Positions 10,673 to 22,790 of a stretch of DNA of 64,000 nt are shown here, one piece after another; the stretch's first letter is position 1, and every line of letters starts with the position of its first letter. This DNA comes from Epiperipatus broadwayi (taxonomy: Eukaryota > Onychophora > Udeonychophora > Euonychophora > Peripatidae), in the NCBI GenBank assembly GCA_028023455.1, contig JAQFVV010000205.1, forward strand, positions 1,099,353-1,163,352, in the 5' to 3' direction. Position numbers and translations under genes: made by a program. The notes beneath the pieces were generated by a model. That model had not been told where the DNA came from. It searched no databases and saw only the letters and a list, made by a program, of their open reading frames with translations.

Positions 10673-11150
10673 TAAAGGATGAAATTAATCAGAATTAAAC
10701 TTGGTTGGAGTGCTTTTGATAAAAATAACTTGTTACTAAAAGGAAATATGCCTATGACTTTGAAAAGGAAGGTTTTTAATAAATGTGTTTTGCCAGTTCT
10801 TACTTATGGATCTGAGACATGGACACTTAATAGAAGAGCAATTCAGAGACTTCAGATCACTCAAAGAAGTATGGAGAGATGCATGTTAGGAATAACAATT
10901 AAAAGACTGAAGTGGAGTTGGGCTGGACATATTGCTAGAAGAGATGATAATAGATGGACAATTGAAATTTTAAACTGAATTCCAAGAGATTGTAAAAGAC
11001 CCAGAAAGAGACCACATGTGAGGTGGTTGGATAAAATAAGAAAGTGTGCAGGGGTGATGTGGAGAAGAGAAGTTAAAGATAGGAAAAGATGGATTGAATT
11101 TGGAGAGACCTTCATCTTTCAGTGGATTGATAATGGTTGATGATGATGAA
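10665..11150 (+). mobile_element. RTE-like LINE, 3' end, second plus-strand copy
   Basis: Starts at atggaaacataaaggatg, in the LINE region read as NMTDEINHRIKL in the copy near 33 kb, and follows the right end of the family B MITE with which it shares atggaaac. It encodes LPVLTYGSETWTLNRRA, QRSMERCMLG, KWSWAGHIARRDDNRW and RPHVRWLDKIRK. Relative to the copy at 104-645 about 20 codons are missing between MLGIT and IKRLK, and a Trp codon has become TGA (10976-10978). It ends with ggttgatgatgatgaat. Confidence 0.8.
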
Positions 11151-11838
11151 TGGAAGTAAGTAATCCAACATATCAAATCTATTATACTATTACCACAAAT
11201 CTTCAGGCAAAGATCACTTAACATACAAAATATAATAACTATATAGATTAGTGTATTGGTGTATTTACAGACATTTAATTTTTTAAAATCTAATTCATCT
11301 TAAAATAAAATTATTTTTACACATCATTATGAATATAATCCATTATTTAATCTCTTCCTGTATTCTTAAATGAGCTTAAAATATTCTATTTAACTAGATA
11401 TGGTCTGATTGACATTCACAAATGTATGCTCTAAATTATATTTTAAAATCATTATATTTGAATCAATTCTTATTACTTGCTTTAACCAAGTGTAACCATT
11501 ATTAATCAAACCAGAAGGTTAAATTGTTTTTAATTTTGCTTTCACCATTACTTTATTTAGTCGTTTATTCTTAATATTTAGCATAAAGTTTTTTAACATG
11601 ACTTTAAATTCCAAAGCCAGTTTTGAAATCATTGAAAGAATTAATATATTCACAAAGAGATATATAAATTATATCATTATAATCTTCTATGTACTAACCA
11701 ATAGAATATTGGCAATACGTTGGCAAGGCAACAGTACAATTAGGTAGTAATAGTACTGTTGCTTTAATAATAGATTGACATAGTAATATAATTTATATAT
11801 AATATCCATTTAACTGTTAGTACTTATGGTTTAATATG

Positions 11839-11880
<42 letters not shown>

Positions 11881-12199
11881 TGGATGTCCTAGTAAAAGGG
11901 TGGTTGAATGAATTAATGAGGTTTACTGGTATATTCCAGCAGTGAATCAAAAATAGTTGAAAATAATGATGATATATTACATGGAAAAATATTATTTTAA
12001 GAATGGATACTTTGAAGTCACATTTAGTATAAATGAAAATACTATTCTTATATATAAATGCATATAGTGGACAGTTATTCTAGTGATAGAATGACTCTCA
12101 GGTGAGTTGTTGGCGTAATGATTGAATAGCTGTTTGCAAACAGTTAGTTTAATGTAGATATCTTTTTGAAGAACAGTTTATTTTGAAAAAGGTTTCTGG
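11151..12199. other. Unassigned AT-rich sequence with a hairpin and a TA repeat
   Basis: Contains a 10-bp perfect stem (gcaacagtac at 11728-11737 and gtactgttgc near 11753-11762) and a dinucleotide microsatellite (11840-11880, TA then CA units). No gene recognised. Confidence 0.5.
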
Positions 12200-12450
12200 T
12201 AAACAAATTTCTGGTGAACATTTGGCCACAAAATAAAGTAGCTTGTTGAGGAGCTTCATGTTATGGTAACTTGCTGCTGAACAGTAAACTCAGTCTTAAA
12301 ATAGCTTGCTAGTGAGTAATTGGATTTCTGGTAGAGTGTCTTGCTAATGAGAAACTGACTCCATAATAGTTTCTTGTTGACAAATAATTGTCTTCATAAT
12401 AGAGTAACTTATTGAATTGTGGGTTTAATGGTTGAGTAACTTACTGGTAA
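12200..12450 (+). repeat. Degenerate tandem repeat, unit about 40-50 bp
   Basis: A phrase like gtaacttgctgatgag recurs every 40-50 bases (gtagcttgttgagg, gtaacttgctgctga, atagcttgctagtga, gtcttgctaatgag, gtttcttgttgac, gtaacttattgaat). Copies are diverged. No function seen. Confidence 0.45.
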
Positions 12451-12894
12451 CTTTAAAGTATATAAGTAAATAATGAATTTTCCCAAAATGTACAAGTGTT
12501 CCAGAACCATAATTGGTTATGTCATTGCACCTTCAACAGATTGAGATTATGGAGCAAACCTCTCAATATTCTGAAAAGAATAATTAGAATAAAAATATTA
12601 ATTTAACAAATAATAAAAATCATATACAGCAGCCTAATTTATACTAATCTTACATAAAAAGCCTTTTTCAGCCTATGGTTTAGTGCCCTTTTCAAATGTT
12701 AGTAATCTATTTTAACATTAACCAATAATTGCATATATAACACTATCTAGTGTTTCATAATGGAATTAAGATAATAACAATAACAGAATAAAACATTAAT
12801 AAAATAGAATTAAACCTTCATGTAGAGATCCAATATAACTTCAAAAAATTAACTACATAACATAACAATATACAAAACAAATAATACATATATT

Positions 12895-13425
12895 ATACAA
12901 CTTTATATATATATAAATTTTTAATTCGTTTCCAAATGACCAATTGTTAATTAAATTTATTGAAGTTTTGTAAATATTCATACAATTATTTAAGTTATTT
13001 TTGATGTAATATGATTCATATATTTTTCTCTTTGGACCTTTAATGTAATTTAAAGGAGTAATATTTTTTGTTAGCACCTATTTTATATCCATATATTAAG
13101 TAATGAATGCATAAAGCAGATTTATCATCTTGTCTGTTAATTGCATTATGTATTTTGGCTCTTACCTCTAACTGTTTCCCTGTATGACCATAGTAATCAT
13201 GTTGCAAAGATCATAGTTAATTTTATATAGAATTTCTTGAATTTTATATCATCTCTTAATTTATAATTGCCTATTAATTTATCCAAACTTTTGCTATTCA
13301 ACCATCTAAAATTTATATGCTTATCAATATAACTTTTGTTTTTTATCAATCTATTATAAATTTTGAGATAATATAAAAGTTTGATCCATTTTTATTTAAA
13401 CTATTATTATTAATATATTATTATT
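12895..13425 (-). pseudogene. Penelope-like GIY-YIG endonuclease, C-terminal part, frameshifted
   Basis: On the minus strand three short frames join through two frameshifts. The linker (INFRWLNSKSLDKLIG) is followed by DLCNHDYYGHTGKQLEVR, the GIY-YIG core with its catalytic Arg and nearby His (KIHNAI), SALCIHYLIYG, and, in the next frame, KRKIYESYYIKNN with the expected catalytic Glu, then NNCMN. Order, spacing and the C-terminal NxxxxCMN ending match the endonuclease of EN+ Penelope-like elements, which nicks target DNA for reverse transcription. Frameshifts lie near 13210 and 13070. Recognition rests on motif order only. Confidence 0.75.
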
Positions 13426-13460
13426 TTACTCCCAATATGAAACACTAGATGGTGTTGTAT

Positions 13461-13650
13461 ATGCAAAGGGGAAAACTTAGAGTGGGGAACAGAAGGTAAA
13501 ATGGATAACAGGTTTCTTTGGGCATAGTTGCTGAGAAATTTTTGACTTCATTTAAGGAGAAGTCACAGTGCATCACATCACATAATAATTGGCTAATAAT
13601 TGCTGAGAGGTTCTTGACTTTATTTAAGGAGAAGTCACAATGCATCACAT
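13461..13650 (+). mobile_element. LINE 3' tail with a 70-bp direct repeat, inserted in the Penelope repeat
   Basis: Two direct copies of agttgctgagaaatttttga to agtcacagtgcatcacatc, about 70 bp apart (from about 13525 and 13596). A single related copy follows the zinc-knuckle LINE fragment at 43855-43985, with gaaaacttgg and agtgcatcacattt in the same order, so this is probably the 3' end of that LINE family. Confidence 0.55.
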
Positions 13651-13790
13651 CACATTTAAATAGATTATTAACTTTTGAAAAGGGCACTAAATTATGTACT
13701 TAAAAAGGTTATTTTATGCAAGATTAATTTATATTACATGATTTTTATTATTTGTTATACTTTATATGAAAGAATAGCATATTGGATTTC

Positions 13791-16158
13791 ATTATTTCTA
13801 TTTCTGATGATTTTAATAATTATTTCACAGCATTGTGGACAAGGATATATTTCATGATATAATCTTTATAATTTGGCAAAATATTTTATGCTAAATGTTG
13901 GTAGTGGTACAAACTCATAAACATCAATATCATATTATAGTATATTCAGTTTGTTTTAATAAATATATTTTATTACTGATAAATCTAAAATGATAGCTTA
14001 CATATTAAATTATATATAGATTAGAGCCATGATATTCACTATATTTAATTCTGAGCTACCCCCCCTCCCAATTCACATGTGATTAATAATAGTTTATATT
14101 TTGTTGATAAGCTTTGATTTCAATAAATTTATTGAACTTTCTCAACATGCAAGTATATATATATATATAACACTTTTTAAGTGTATAGTATACACATAAA
14201 AATGAAGATTATAGTATTATAAATAACAAATTGAAGAAGTTTATTTGCATATATATTTACTGGGCATGTATTAATTCAATAATACTCATTCAAAAAAATA
14301 AAAAAATTACTGTACTGTATTTTTTTTTTTTTACTAACATAAAATAAATAACAAAATATCAAACTTTCATTGCAAGTAAACCCAATCTAAAAAATATCCT
14401 TTTTTTTTCAATAATTCTTCTTTCCTTATGGAAATATAATAACACTTTCATTGTCAATCGATTATGGCCTTTAAAATTATTTTAATGTTGCAAATCTGTA
14501 GCAACTTCAAAATCTATACAATTATCCCCTTCTTGCCATTATTTATTTCAAATCCTTGAATGATGAAATTTCCGGAACTATTAAATTGATAACTTTCATT
14601 TTATTATTTTAAAAAGAATTAAATTTAGTTAAATTTTGCAAAGCTTTAACCAATATATTAAGAAAACATTTTATTTCATGATGTATTAGACCACATTAAA
14701 ATTTATAAATAATAAAAACCAAAAATTAAAATGTATATTATTTTAACATAACCTTAAGAAAAGTATTTGTTCTGATTAATATAATTCAAAGTTATATGTA
14801 TTTAAAAGTAAGAAATATTCTCTTTCTGGTGATATATAAATTAAATTTGGACAAATAATTGGTCATTTGAAACATCAGGCTCATACTAAGATTGAGTCTT
14901 GGATTAAGCATGGTGAGTAGATGCAGGTTTATATAAGAATGAGTTCTAAGCATAAGTGATTCACTTATGCCTTTAAAACACTTATTGATGGGTGAGTGCA
15001 TGTAAATTTAATATGTCAATCAATAGCATGTATGAAGATTAATTTCCTTCCACAAGATTTATATATATAAAAATCATTAAATTATTTATTTAAAAACATG
15101 CGATTATGTATTGTTGCTTTTGTATCATAAATTTATTAAATTTATGTATTTTAATGTTTTTTTATTATTAGTTACATTTTTTTGAACACTGTATAATTAA
15201 AATAGTTAATATTAATACAGCACATATCATGGCTTTATTGTAATATATATTTATCATCCAAATTTTTTTTAATCATTAATTATGATAGAAATTAGAATGG
15301 TACTTTATAATATTATCAAATAAAGTCTTTAATTAGTATGTAATCATCACTAAAAGGATGGCAAATAAAGACATGGTTGTGGTACTTTTCTATTGTCTAA
15401 TTATTCACCCCAACTTTATCATGATTGTTTATTAATAACTTGTAAACAAATATAATCTTAAAAAAGTAAAGATGAAATTAGAATCAATTTAAAAATGATA
15501 GTCTAGTTGCACATACAATATCAAGGTTAGTGCAAGAGAGATAACCAATAGGTTGAGAAAATCTTGACAAATAGACCCATACCAGGCATTGAAATACACA
15601 AAAAGAAGCAGTGTGATATTGAATAGGTACACAGAAAAAAGGAAGAAAATGCTGCCTGTATTAAAAACAATCAATCTTTGATGATACAATGCCTTATCCC
15701 ATGGCAGGTGAACAATTTTTTTCAGTATTGCTTATGATAGATCACAGTTAACTGCTATATTTTAAGGGCATTCCATTATTAATGTACAGTGGTATCCATA
15801 GATCAAGTTCAATGCTCACAGAACTTTCCTTCCCATAAAATGAGGTAGCATATATACTTACAATTAATCTTAACTTATTTTTTCTTTTTAATGACTGAAG
15901 TGAAAAATTCATCAAAGAATGTTAGCTTTAAAAAAACACATTTTTGATGGTTTTTGAAAATAGATATTTAGATCTAATTTTTTAATGTATTTGTTAAAAA
16001 AGATTTAAATATTTTGTTTTGCAACTTTTACATACTTCAACATGGAGGTCTTCAGTCAAAGAAAGCCAGAAAAATGTTATGTTTTCTTTTAAATCACATT
16101 TGTACAATCATTGAGATATTTCACTATTATTTTTAATTAGTAAATTCACCTACCATGA
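13791..16158. other. Unassigned AT-rich sequence
   Basis: About 2.4 kb with no coding similarity. It includes a TA run near 14150-14170, long A and T runs near 14300-14410, and a 21-base palindrome (14950-14970, gcataagtga, t, tcacttatgc). Confidence 0.45.
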
Positions 16159-16475
16159 TATAAACTGTAATAGCTAAACAGCATTAAGCTGTTGCACATG
16201 CACTTTGCAGATTTTAACTATAAATGACTGAATACAAACACATGATAAAGTCTTTGGAAAAAGATAGAATGGCCATCTATCTTTTTGAACCCAAACTCTT
16301 TTGTATGGGCAAATCTTAAGTGTCTGAAAGTGAAAGTGTGAAGATATTAAATAATCACTTTAAATTACTTTTACATGCTTGAATGAATGACGCTGTTTGT
16401 ATTCAGTCATTTATAGTTAAAATCTGCAAAGCGCATGTGCAACAGCTTAATGCTGTTTAGCTATTACAGTTTATA
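16159..16475. mobile_element. Foldback element, arms about 80 bp
   Basis: Arms at 16159-16239 (ataaactgtaatagctaaac and onward) and 16395-16475 (ending gtttagctattacagtttat) are nearly identical inverted copies. The spacer shares caaatcttaagt and gaaagtgaaagtgtgaag with the long foldback at 1284-1868, so the two are related. An inner hairpin aagatagaatgg/ccatctatctt lies at 16261-16285. Confidence 0.75.
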
Positions 16476-16772
16476 AAACTTCGCGCTATATAAAATAATT
16501 GATTTATATACCATGATATATTATTTTTTAACTAAAAAAAGATTATAACAGACCAATATAATTGAATAAATGGTAAAGCCAAAGTATTTTAATTTATTTC
16601 CCATGTGTTTGATGAAAATGATTCATGATTATTTTTACACAATAATTGTGTAATGATTGTTAAAAGCCAAAAGTATACATTATTATCTTTTTTATTTTAT
16701 ACAAATATGTTTCATTTTTAAAAATCGATGGTAATATTTTCTTGTGTATTAACAAAGAAAATCCTGTCTCAT

Positions 16773-16884
16773 TGTCAAGCATTGGTGGTCAAGAGGTCAG
16801 CGACAGCTTCTTTACAAGCAGTTGTTCCAGGTTAGCAGGTTCGCTTCCCTGCTGATGCTATGACACATGAGAAAAAAAATCATC
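16773..16884 (+). mobile_element. SINE (class S1b) with short target-site duplication
   Basis: A box ggtggtcaagaggtcag, B box gcaggttcgcttccc, then the S1 tail gatgctatgacacatgag and an A run. Flanked by gtctcat at 16766-16772 and 16885-16891. The head differs from S1a (ttacaagcagttg in place of the atgcaagcaag segment) while the tail is shared. Confidence 0.75.
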
Positions 16885-17759
16885 GTCTCATGAGCACTCT
16901 GCCTTTTGAAACTTTTGGCTAATACTTTATCATGGACATTATATTAAGATCGTCTAAGATATTCTAAAAATTATAAAACTCTTTTTAAAAATAGAATGTG
17001 ATAGATTTATCAGCAATTAAAATACATTCATTCGTGTTTAAAAAGAAATTTCAATCAAAAAAGATTTTGTCCATTTTCTGAAATGATTGCTTCAGCTGAT
17101 GATGGAAGCAACCTTTGCTTGTCATTACAAGCTCATTTTTTCAATATTTTCAAACTTCAAATATGATTTTTTTTTAGATTTTTTTAACTTTATATATATA
17201 CTAAATCAAGTCCAAGTATATAATATTGATTTAATGCTAAAAATAAATGTTGAATATTGACAAAAAGTGCCACCAGAGTGATAATAATGAATTTATAATT
17301 TAAAAATAAAATGTTTATTAGTAAATGTAACCAATTATTAATAAATGTAATCATAATTAAAGTTTAAAAAATTAAAGGCAGGCATGTAAGTTTTTGTCTG
17401 GTTTCATTACTTGAGAAAAATATAGCTAAAATTAAAAAAATTTCTAAAATGAATATTTAAATAACATAAACAGAATGTTACCATTAATAAACAGAGCATA
17501 ATTTCCTATAGAAATTAATTTTAATTATTTATTATCAACGGATTAGTAACAGTAAATATTAATTTATAGTATTATTAGAAAACTGAATTCTATTAAGTTT
17601 AACGCCATACAAATGTTGTTTTTGTTTCTTTAACAATAAACTTTTTGTTAGATTTTTTAAAAATCAAATTAATTTTATTTTAAATAATTTAAATAACTAT
17701 TTTTTTTTCATTACTTAAATATTTGAATAGTTTTTAAATTATATTAATCTTTTTTAATA
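16885..17759. other. Unassigned AT-rich sequence
   Basis: No coding similarity; poly-T and AT-rich stretches only. Confidence 0.3.
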
Positions 17760-18535
17760 ACAGAAATACAGGCTTATTATATACTTGTATCAGAATATAT
17801 AGGGTATATGAGCACAAACTTTCACAGGACCCACCCACTCTCCACTCTATCTCGTAACACTGATACACTTGACCACATATATGTCGAAAAGATAAATAAT
17901 CACCAATATACATATTTCATGCTAAAGCAGCAATCATCGGTCCAGATTATCATCACATATATGCAATAAGTGCTCAGATATATATTAAGATAGCCAATCT
18001 TCATACTTTAATGGACAGGCTTCAACTCTTCAACTGTCTATCCAATTGTAAGTCTGTGCTCATATACCCTATATATTACATATATATTTCTGTTATTACA
18101 TAGTAGAGATATCTGCCCATCCTTCGTATATGTATTAAATGGATTATGTCCTGTACATGAGGGTCAGATTAACTTTAGGCCAACATGGGTGTGGCAAGAA
18201 TCTCAGCCTCAGGGTGGCCTTTGAGCATTCCATCATAAGATTTTTAATTGGATGGACAATTGAAGAGTTGGAGTGTGGAGAGGATTGAAATCTGTCCATT
18301 AAAGTATGAAGATTGGCTATCTTAATATATATCTGAGCACTTATTGCATATATGTGTAGAGATGATAATCTCGACCAACTGATGATTGCTGGTCTAGCAT
18401 GAAATACATATATTGGTGATTATTTATCTTTTTGACTTATATGAGTTCAAGTGTATCAGTGTTATGAGATAGAGAGGAGAGTGGTAGGTCGTGTGAAAGT
18501 CTGTGCTTATATAAACTATATATTAATCTTTTTCT
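17760..18535. mobile_element. Family D composite: inverted partial copy plus forward copy
   Basis: A forward unit (about 18115-18535) ends in a tRNA-like stretch (tatgagatagagagg, then gtgtgaaagtctgtgc). Upstream lies a shorter inverted copy (17790-18080) with the complementary sequence, including gaccacatatatgtcgaaaa, agcaatcatcgg and tactttaatggacaggc. The two join near the sequence catatatatttctgttatt. The same arrangement occurs at 28256-28950. No protein coding. Partial copies are at 20326, 21195, 39860 and 54600. Confidence 0.65.
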
Positions 18536-18663
18536 TTTTAATATACACTCCTATCTGAAAACTAATTTGTTTTAAATTAATTTGCTCATATAAAATAATG
18601 TCAGATATTGTTGTTTTTAATGTGAGACAAATTAAGTTATCAAAGTTTGACTTACTTCCATCA

Positions 18664-18724
18664 CATATACTTATATCCAATAATAATTATTCACGTGATC
18701 CCAAATAATTATTCACGTGATCCC
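18664..18724 (+). repeat. Short direct repeat
   Basis: The phrase aataattattcacgtgatcc occurs twice in immediate succession (around 18681-18702 and 18703-18724) just before the next foldback. It may be a small tandem duplication in its terminal sequence. Confidence 0.7.
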
Positions 18725-18759
18725 AAATTCCTATGCTTACACAAGCTGTTAAATTTATT

Positions 18760-19370
18760 TAAATGCACATTGATTATGTAAGTAATATTTTCTAAGGATG
18801 TAATCTCAAGCATATGCATGTAAAAATGTGATAGTAGGAACCTCTACAGGTCTTAACCATAAGCTTACATTTTGGAAGAAAAGAGGGGAACCCTTCTTTA
18901 CTTCAACCTACTTTCTATATAAATAGGTGAAGCTGAAGCTTGTGGTTAACACCTGTAGAGATCCCTACTATTGCATTTTTACATGCATATGCTTGAGGTT
19001 ACAGCCTTAGTAAATATTACTTACGTAATCAATGTGCGTTTAAATAAATTTATAATTACAACTTTAAATTATCGTAATAGATTTCTAACTATAAGATCTT
19101 TCCATTGACTCATTGTAAATCGAAAGATTTTGCAAGTATTAATGTGTAATAAGAAATGTGGACTTAATCAGTGAAGTATTGAATAGTTTCATGCTCTCAG
19201 ATCTAACCGCTTCAGCTTCACCAATTTATATAGAAAGTAGGTTGAAGTAAAGAAGGGTTCCCCTCTTTTCTTCCAAAATATAAGCATGTGGTTAAGACCT
19301 GTAAAGGTCCCTACTATCACATTTTTATGCACATATGCTTGAGATTACAGCCTTAGTAAATATTACAAGC
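18760..19370. mobile_element. Foldback element with three related arms
   Basis: The left arm (about 18775-18945) runs from ttaagtaatattt-like sequence through ctcaagcatatgcatg, ggaagaaaagaggggaac and ggtgaagctgaagc. A complete inverted partner is at 19205-19365. Between them, at about 18935-19050, lies a third, partial copy in the second arm's orientation (ttttacatgcatatgcttga). The arms agree closely, including small features, so the structure is fairly young. No coding sequence. Confidence 0.75.
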
Positions 19371-19500
19371 TGTTAAAGCAATAGCAAACTTTCCATACGA
19401 ACACCTTGCATTCATTGATTACTGAGGTTTGCATTAGGTGGCACTACTGCATGGAGAGTTTGCTACTGTAATGATTATTATAATTATAGAATAATTGGTG
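19371..19500. mobile_element. Minimal family F foldback
   Basis: Short inverted ends: tagcaaactttccata (left) and tggagagtttgcta (right) around tgcattcattgattactgagg and cattaggtggcactactgc. The internal hammerhead block is absent. It abuts the preceding foldback. Confidence 0.6.
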
Positions 19501-20325
19501 ATTAATATTTTGTGACAGTTTTATTAGGGAAATCAAAATTTAGATAGGCATGCCTATTATAGGGCAGTGGTAAAATGGCAAACTCCTAAAAATAAAGGGT
19601 TATAATCATAACCAAATGTCATGTAATTTTGAATTCTCCGTTTTAATTTTAGAAACATATAATTGCCAAATGATTATTTTTAGTATGTAGTGTTCATATG
19701 TAATGATAATTTCTTATTTACTACAATTTAATATATAAATATCAAATTTTATGCACTTATACATTTGATATAATCCACTTTACATAAATACATTCATAAT
19801 TACTAATCATTTAGCGTGAATGTAAATTCTAAACTTAATTAAAGATTAATGTATCTATTATTATTAAACACAATAATGATATCATTTATTCCATTCTATT
19901 CATCTTTCCCCCATGTTTAATATTTTAGATATACTTAAAACTTTTAATCCATTATCTCTCACAATAGAATGAGAATGCTGTGCCTATTGAAAAGTACTAC
20001 TTCAGTCAGAAATGAATCTTAGGTGATCATTTATCTTTTTGAAATCTCTTTATTCATGTGTTTGAAATATATAGTGAAATAGAAATTGCAAGTATATTTT
20101 TAATAATTTTTTTAATTAGTTTTTACCTTTGTCTGATTTTTGTTTTTCTATTAGTCTTTTAATTAGACTTCTGCATTTTTCTTCTGTTTATAAAATGAAT
20201 TCAGTCTGTAAAATTGTTACTTTTCTATTATTTCTGTGAAGTGGAATGTTGAACTAGTTAATTGAGAGTACATAATTGTGGTACTAAATTTTGATATATA
20301 GTTGATCAATATTACAACATCAATA
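19501..20325. other. Unassigned AT-rich sequence
   Basis: No gene seen. A possible decayed SINE near 19562-19640 begins with agggcagtggtaaaatggc, resembling the S2 A-box region. Confidence 0.35.
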
Positions 20326-21000
20326 TAATAACTGAAACACACAGGCTTATTATATACCTATGTTTATATATGTAATATATAGGGTATATGAGCACAGACT
20401 TTCACATGACCCTCCACTCTATCTCATAACACTGATACACTTGAACACATATATGTTAAAAAGATAAATAATCACCAATATCTGAATTTCATGCTAAACC
20501 AGCAATCATCAGTTGGTCCAGATTACCAACTCTACACATATATGCTATAAGTGCTCAGATATATATTAAGATAGCCAAACCTTATACTTTAATGGACAGG
20601 TTTCAATCTACTCCACCCTCCAACTCTTCAACTGTCCATCCAATTGAAAATCTGATGGTGGAATGCTCAAAGGCCACTGGGGCTCCAATATAGCTGATAA
20701 AGGGGAGTTGTTCTTTAAATATATATATACTGTAGACAGATTTGTCAATTTTTTGATGTAGTGTGGTGGCTAAATAATTAATATGCATAATGATTGAAGC
20801 TAACATCTTTTGAACTTATTTACTTCTAATTTAAAATGCTATAACCTATACAATGTGCCCTAGCAAAAAGATGACTGACAATTTATTATTAATTTTTATT
20901 AGTCATTCATTAGATTAGAGGTTATTCATTTAATAAATAATATTTCTGTACTGTTATTTTGACTCCACCATTCTCACACAAGGTAGGGACTGGTTTATAT
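20326..21000 (-). mobile_element. Family D half copy plus flanking repeat
   Basis: Reversed family D sequence: tatgagcacagactttcac, gaccctccactctatctc, aaaaagataaataatcacc, tactttaatggacagg, caactcttcaactgtcc. It is followed at about 20885-20990 by attagtcattcattaga and tctcacacaaggtaggg, which recur in the same order after the next half copy at 21195-21680. The pair looks like an old duplication of one composite block. Confidence 0.55.
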
Positions 21001-21194
21001 CTGCTTTTAACACCTTGTGGTGGGAGTAATCAATGACCAAAGATGTGAAAAAGATGTATGTTTCCCCCAAGATGCATATTTCATGTTGAACCAGCACTCT
21101 TCAGTTGGCCCAGATCACATTGTCTTATACATATCCTTATCATTGTTCACTATATATAGTTGGGAAATTACTATAATTTAATGGAAACATTGTA

Positions 21195-21570
21195 CAGGCT
21201 TAAACCTGATTTATATATGTAATATATATGGGGTTCAAACTCAGACTTTTACATGACCCACCACTCTCAGTGCCATCTCATATTGCTGACCCACCTGATC
21301 ACACACATGTTGAAAAGATAAATAATCACCAATGTACGTATTTCATGCTAAAACAGCAATCATCAGTTGGTCTAGATTACTATCCTCACACACATATATA
21401 ATCAGTGCTCAGCTTTATATTAAGATAGCCAATCTTTATACTTTAATAGACAGGCTTCAAACTATTCCAACTCACAACTCTTTAGCCTTCCATTTTATTG
21501 AAAATCTGATGATGGAATGTAAGTGTCAAACTTGCTGCCCTCATAACTTTGACTCAAAACACTTGATGAA
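21195..21570 (-). mobile_element. Family D half copy with a tRNA-like end
   Basis: Read on the minus strand the end contains gagatggcactgagagtgg and, about 30 bases on, gagtttgaacccc, which resemble tRNA A and B boxes. The rest matches other D copies (aaaaagataaataatcacc, tcaatctttatactttaat). Confidence 0.55.
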
Positions 21571-21630
21571 AATATATTATTAATTTTTATTAGTCATTCA
21601 TTAGACTAGAGATTATCCATTTAATGCATT

Positions 21631-21725
21631 ATATTTCTGTAGTGTTATTTTCACTACACCCCTCTCACACAAAGTAGGGTCTGTTTTGTGTGAGAGTGAT
21701 GTAGTGAAAAAACACTACAGAAATA
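21631..21725. repeat. Strong hairpin, arms about 40 bp
   Basis: Left arm atatttctgtagtgttattt, then tcactacacccctctcacac; right arm gtgtgagagtgatgtagtg, then aacactacagaaatat. Only a few mismatches and a loop of about 11 bases. The left half also occurs, without its partner, at about 20940-20990. Confidence 0.85.
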
Positions 21726-21765
21726 TTCATTGATTGTCTATTAGTTTCTCTTGCTAAGCTTTCTG

Positions 21766-22790
21766 CAGTGCCATCTGTGAATCAACATAAAAAAATTATA
21801 GTTGAACTTATCACAAATTTTTTTAATGTGTCTGAGTCAGAAGTTATGACATAAAGTGTGACAATATGCTTTATACCCTAATCCAGAATCAAACAAGGCA
21901 TTAACATTGTTTTGTTTAAAATTGGACAAATCTACTTTTGAAATATTTGAAATGATTCAAATGGTAGTGGATCTATGAGTCACAAAACCTTTTTGAGAGG
22001 TATGCATGATTTCATGATGGTGAGGAACATTGGAAATAACTATAAAGGATGCAAAACACACTGACCCACTTAACATTGTAATTCATAATCCAGATCTGCT
22101 AGGGCTTTTAAATTTTTGTGGTTAATATCTAAGCTAGTGGTTCCCAACCTTTTTTGCCATAACCCCCTAAGCATATCTAAAATCCTGATGCTCTCGCCAC
22201 CATGATATATAATTCTTATGATTCAAAAAGTGAATTTTTATTTATTTACTTGGAGGTAGCCTAAAAGGCCATTAACTTGGTTTAAACAAAATTTCCAAAA
22301 AACATGGCATCCATGAAAGAGAAGAATAAACAGAAGGACAGTTGAAGTACAATGGAGTATCAAGACCCTTAACTTGCTCTAAATAACAATAGAGAAGTGA
22401 GGAGTAATGGTTATCTAAGTAGAAAAAACACTGAGGATATGATGCAGAAATGAAAGGATAGTTGAAGTATAATGGAACTTATATTGCTCCAAGTAGCAAT
22501 AGAGAGGTATGGAGGAAAGAGTAACTAAACAGAAAAGACACAGAAGATGGTATGTAAAGAGGAAAATTTCAAAAACATTTTTAGCTTAATTTATGGATAA
22601 TAAGATACAGTGAGCTTTCTCTTTCACTGTTAATGTCATTCTCAAACTGCCTCCCTTATGGATCAAATTACTCCTCCCCTCTGTAGGACATATTCCCCTC
22701 ATTGGGAACCACAGAGCTAAACTGTATAAAACATGGCCATTGATTTAGAGATGATGTTGCAGAAAGCTTGAAGATGGAACCAATCATCTT
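21766..22790. mobile_element. Family J element, split by a hAT-like MITE
   Basis: The left end (ctgcagtgccatctgtgaatc) and the right end (tttagagatgatgttgcag, aacttgaagatggaacca-like) match the ends of the element at 44585-44930; interior phrases such as agttatgacataaa and gcattaacattg also match there and at 42480-43562. About 580 bp of hAT-like sequence sits between the two halves. No coding sequence. Confidence 0.55.
22135..22714. mobile_element. hAT-like non-autonomous DNA transposon
   Basis: Terminal inverted repeats: left tagtggttcccaacc, right gggaaccacag. A start close to CAG(T)GGTTCCCAAC is characteristic of hAT elements. An 8-bp target duplication is not clear. Inside are two direct copies of about 110-125 bp (aaggacagttgaagtacaat at 22336 and aaggatagttgaagtataat at 22454). 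No transposase remains. Confidence 0.7.

Larger units (their letters stand above)
12595..13790 (-). mobile_element. Penelope-like element remnant between inverted terminal repeats
   Basis: The outer parts are inverted relative to each other: tgaaaagggcactaaa (13676-13691) and ttagtgcccttttca (near 12690), aacactagatggtgtt (13441) and aacactatctagtgttt (12739), and atttttattatttgtta on both ends. They enclose a minus-strand GIY-YIG endonuclease relic. Inverted pseudo-LTRs are characteristic of Penelope-like elements. The right repeat is split by about 190 bp related to a LINE 3' end (13461-13650). The reverse transcriptase domain is missing, so the element is dead. Confidence 0.7.

Noticed and set aside
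12675-12715. Hammerhead in the Penelope-like terminal repeat
   Set aside because: tttgaaaagggc and ggctgaaaaagg loosely recall the motif, but CTGANGA, helix II and GAAA cannot be placed together.
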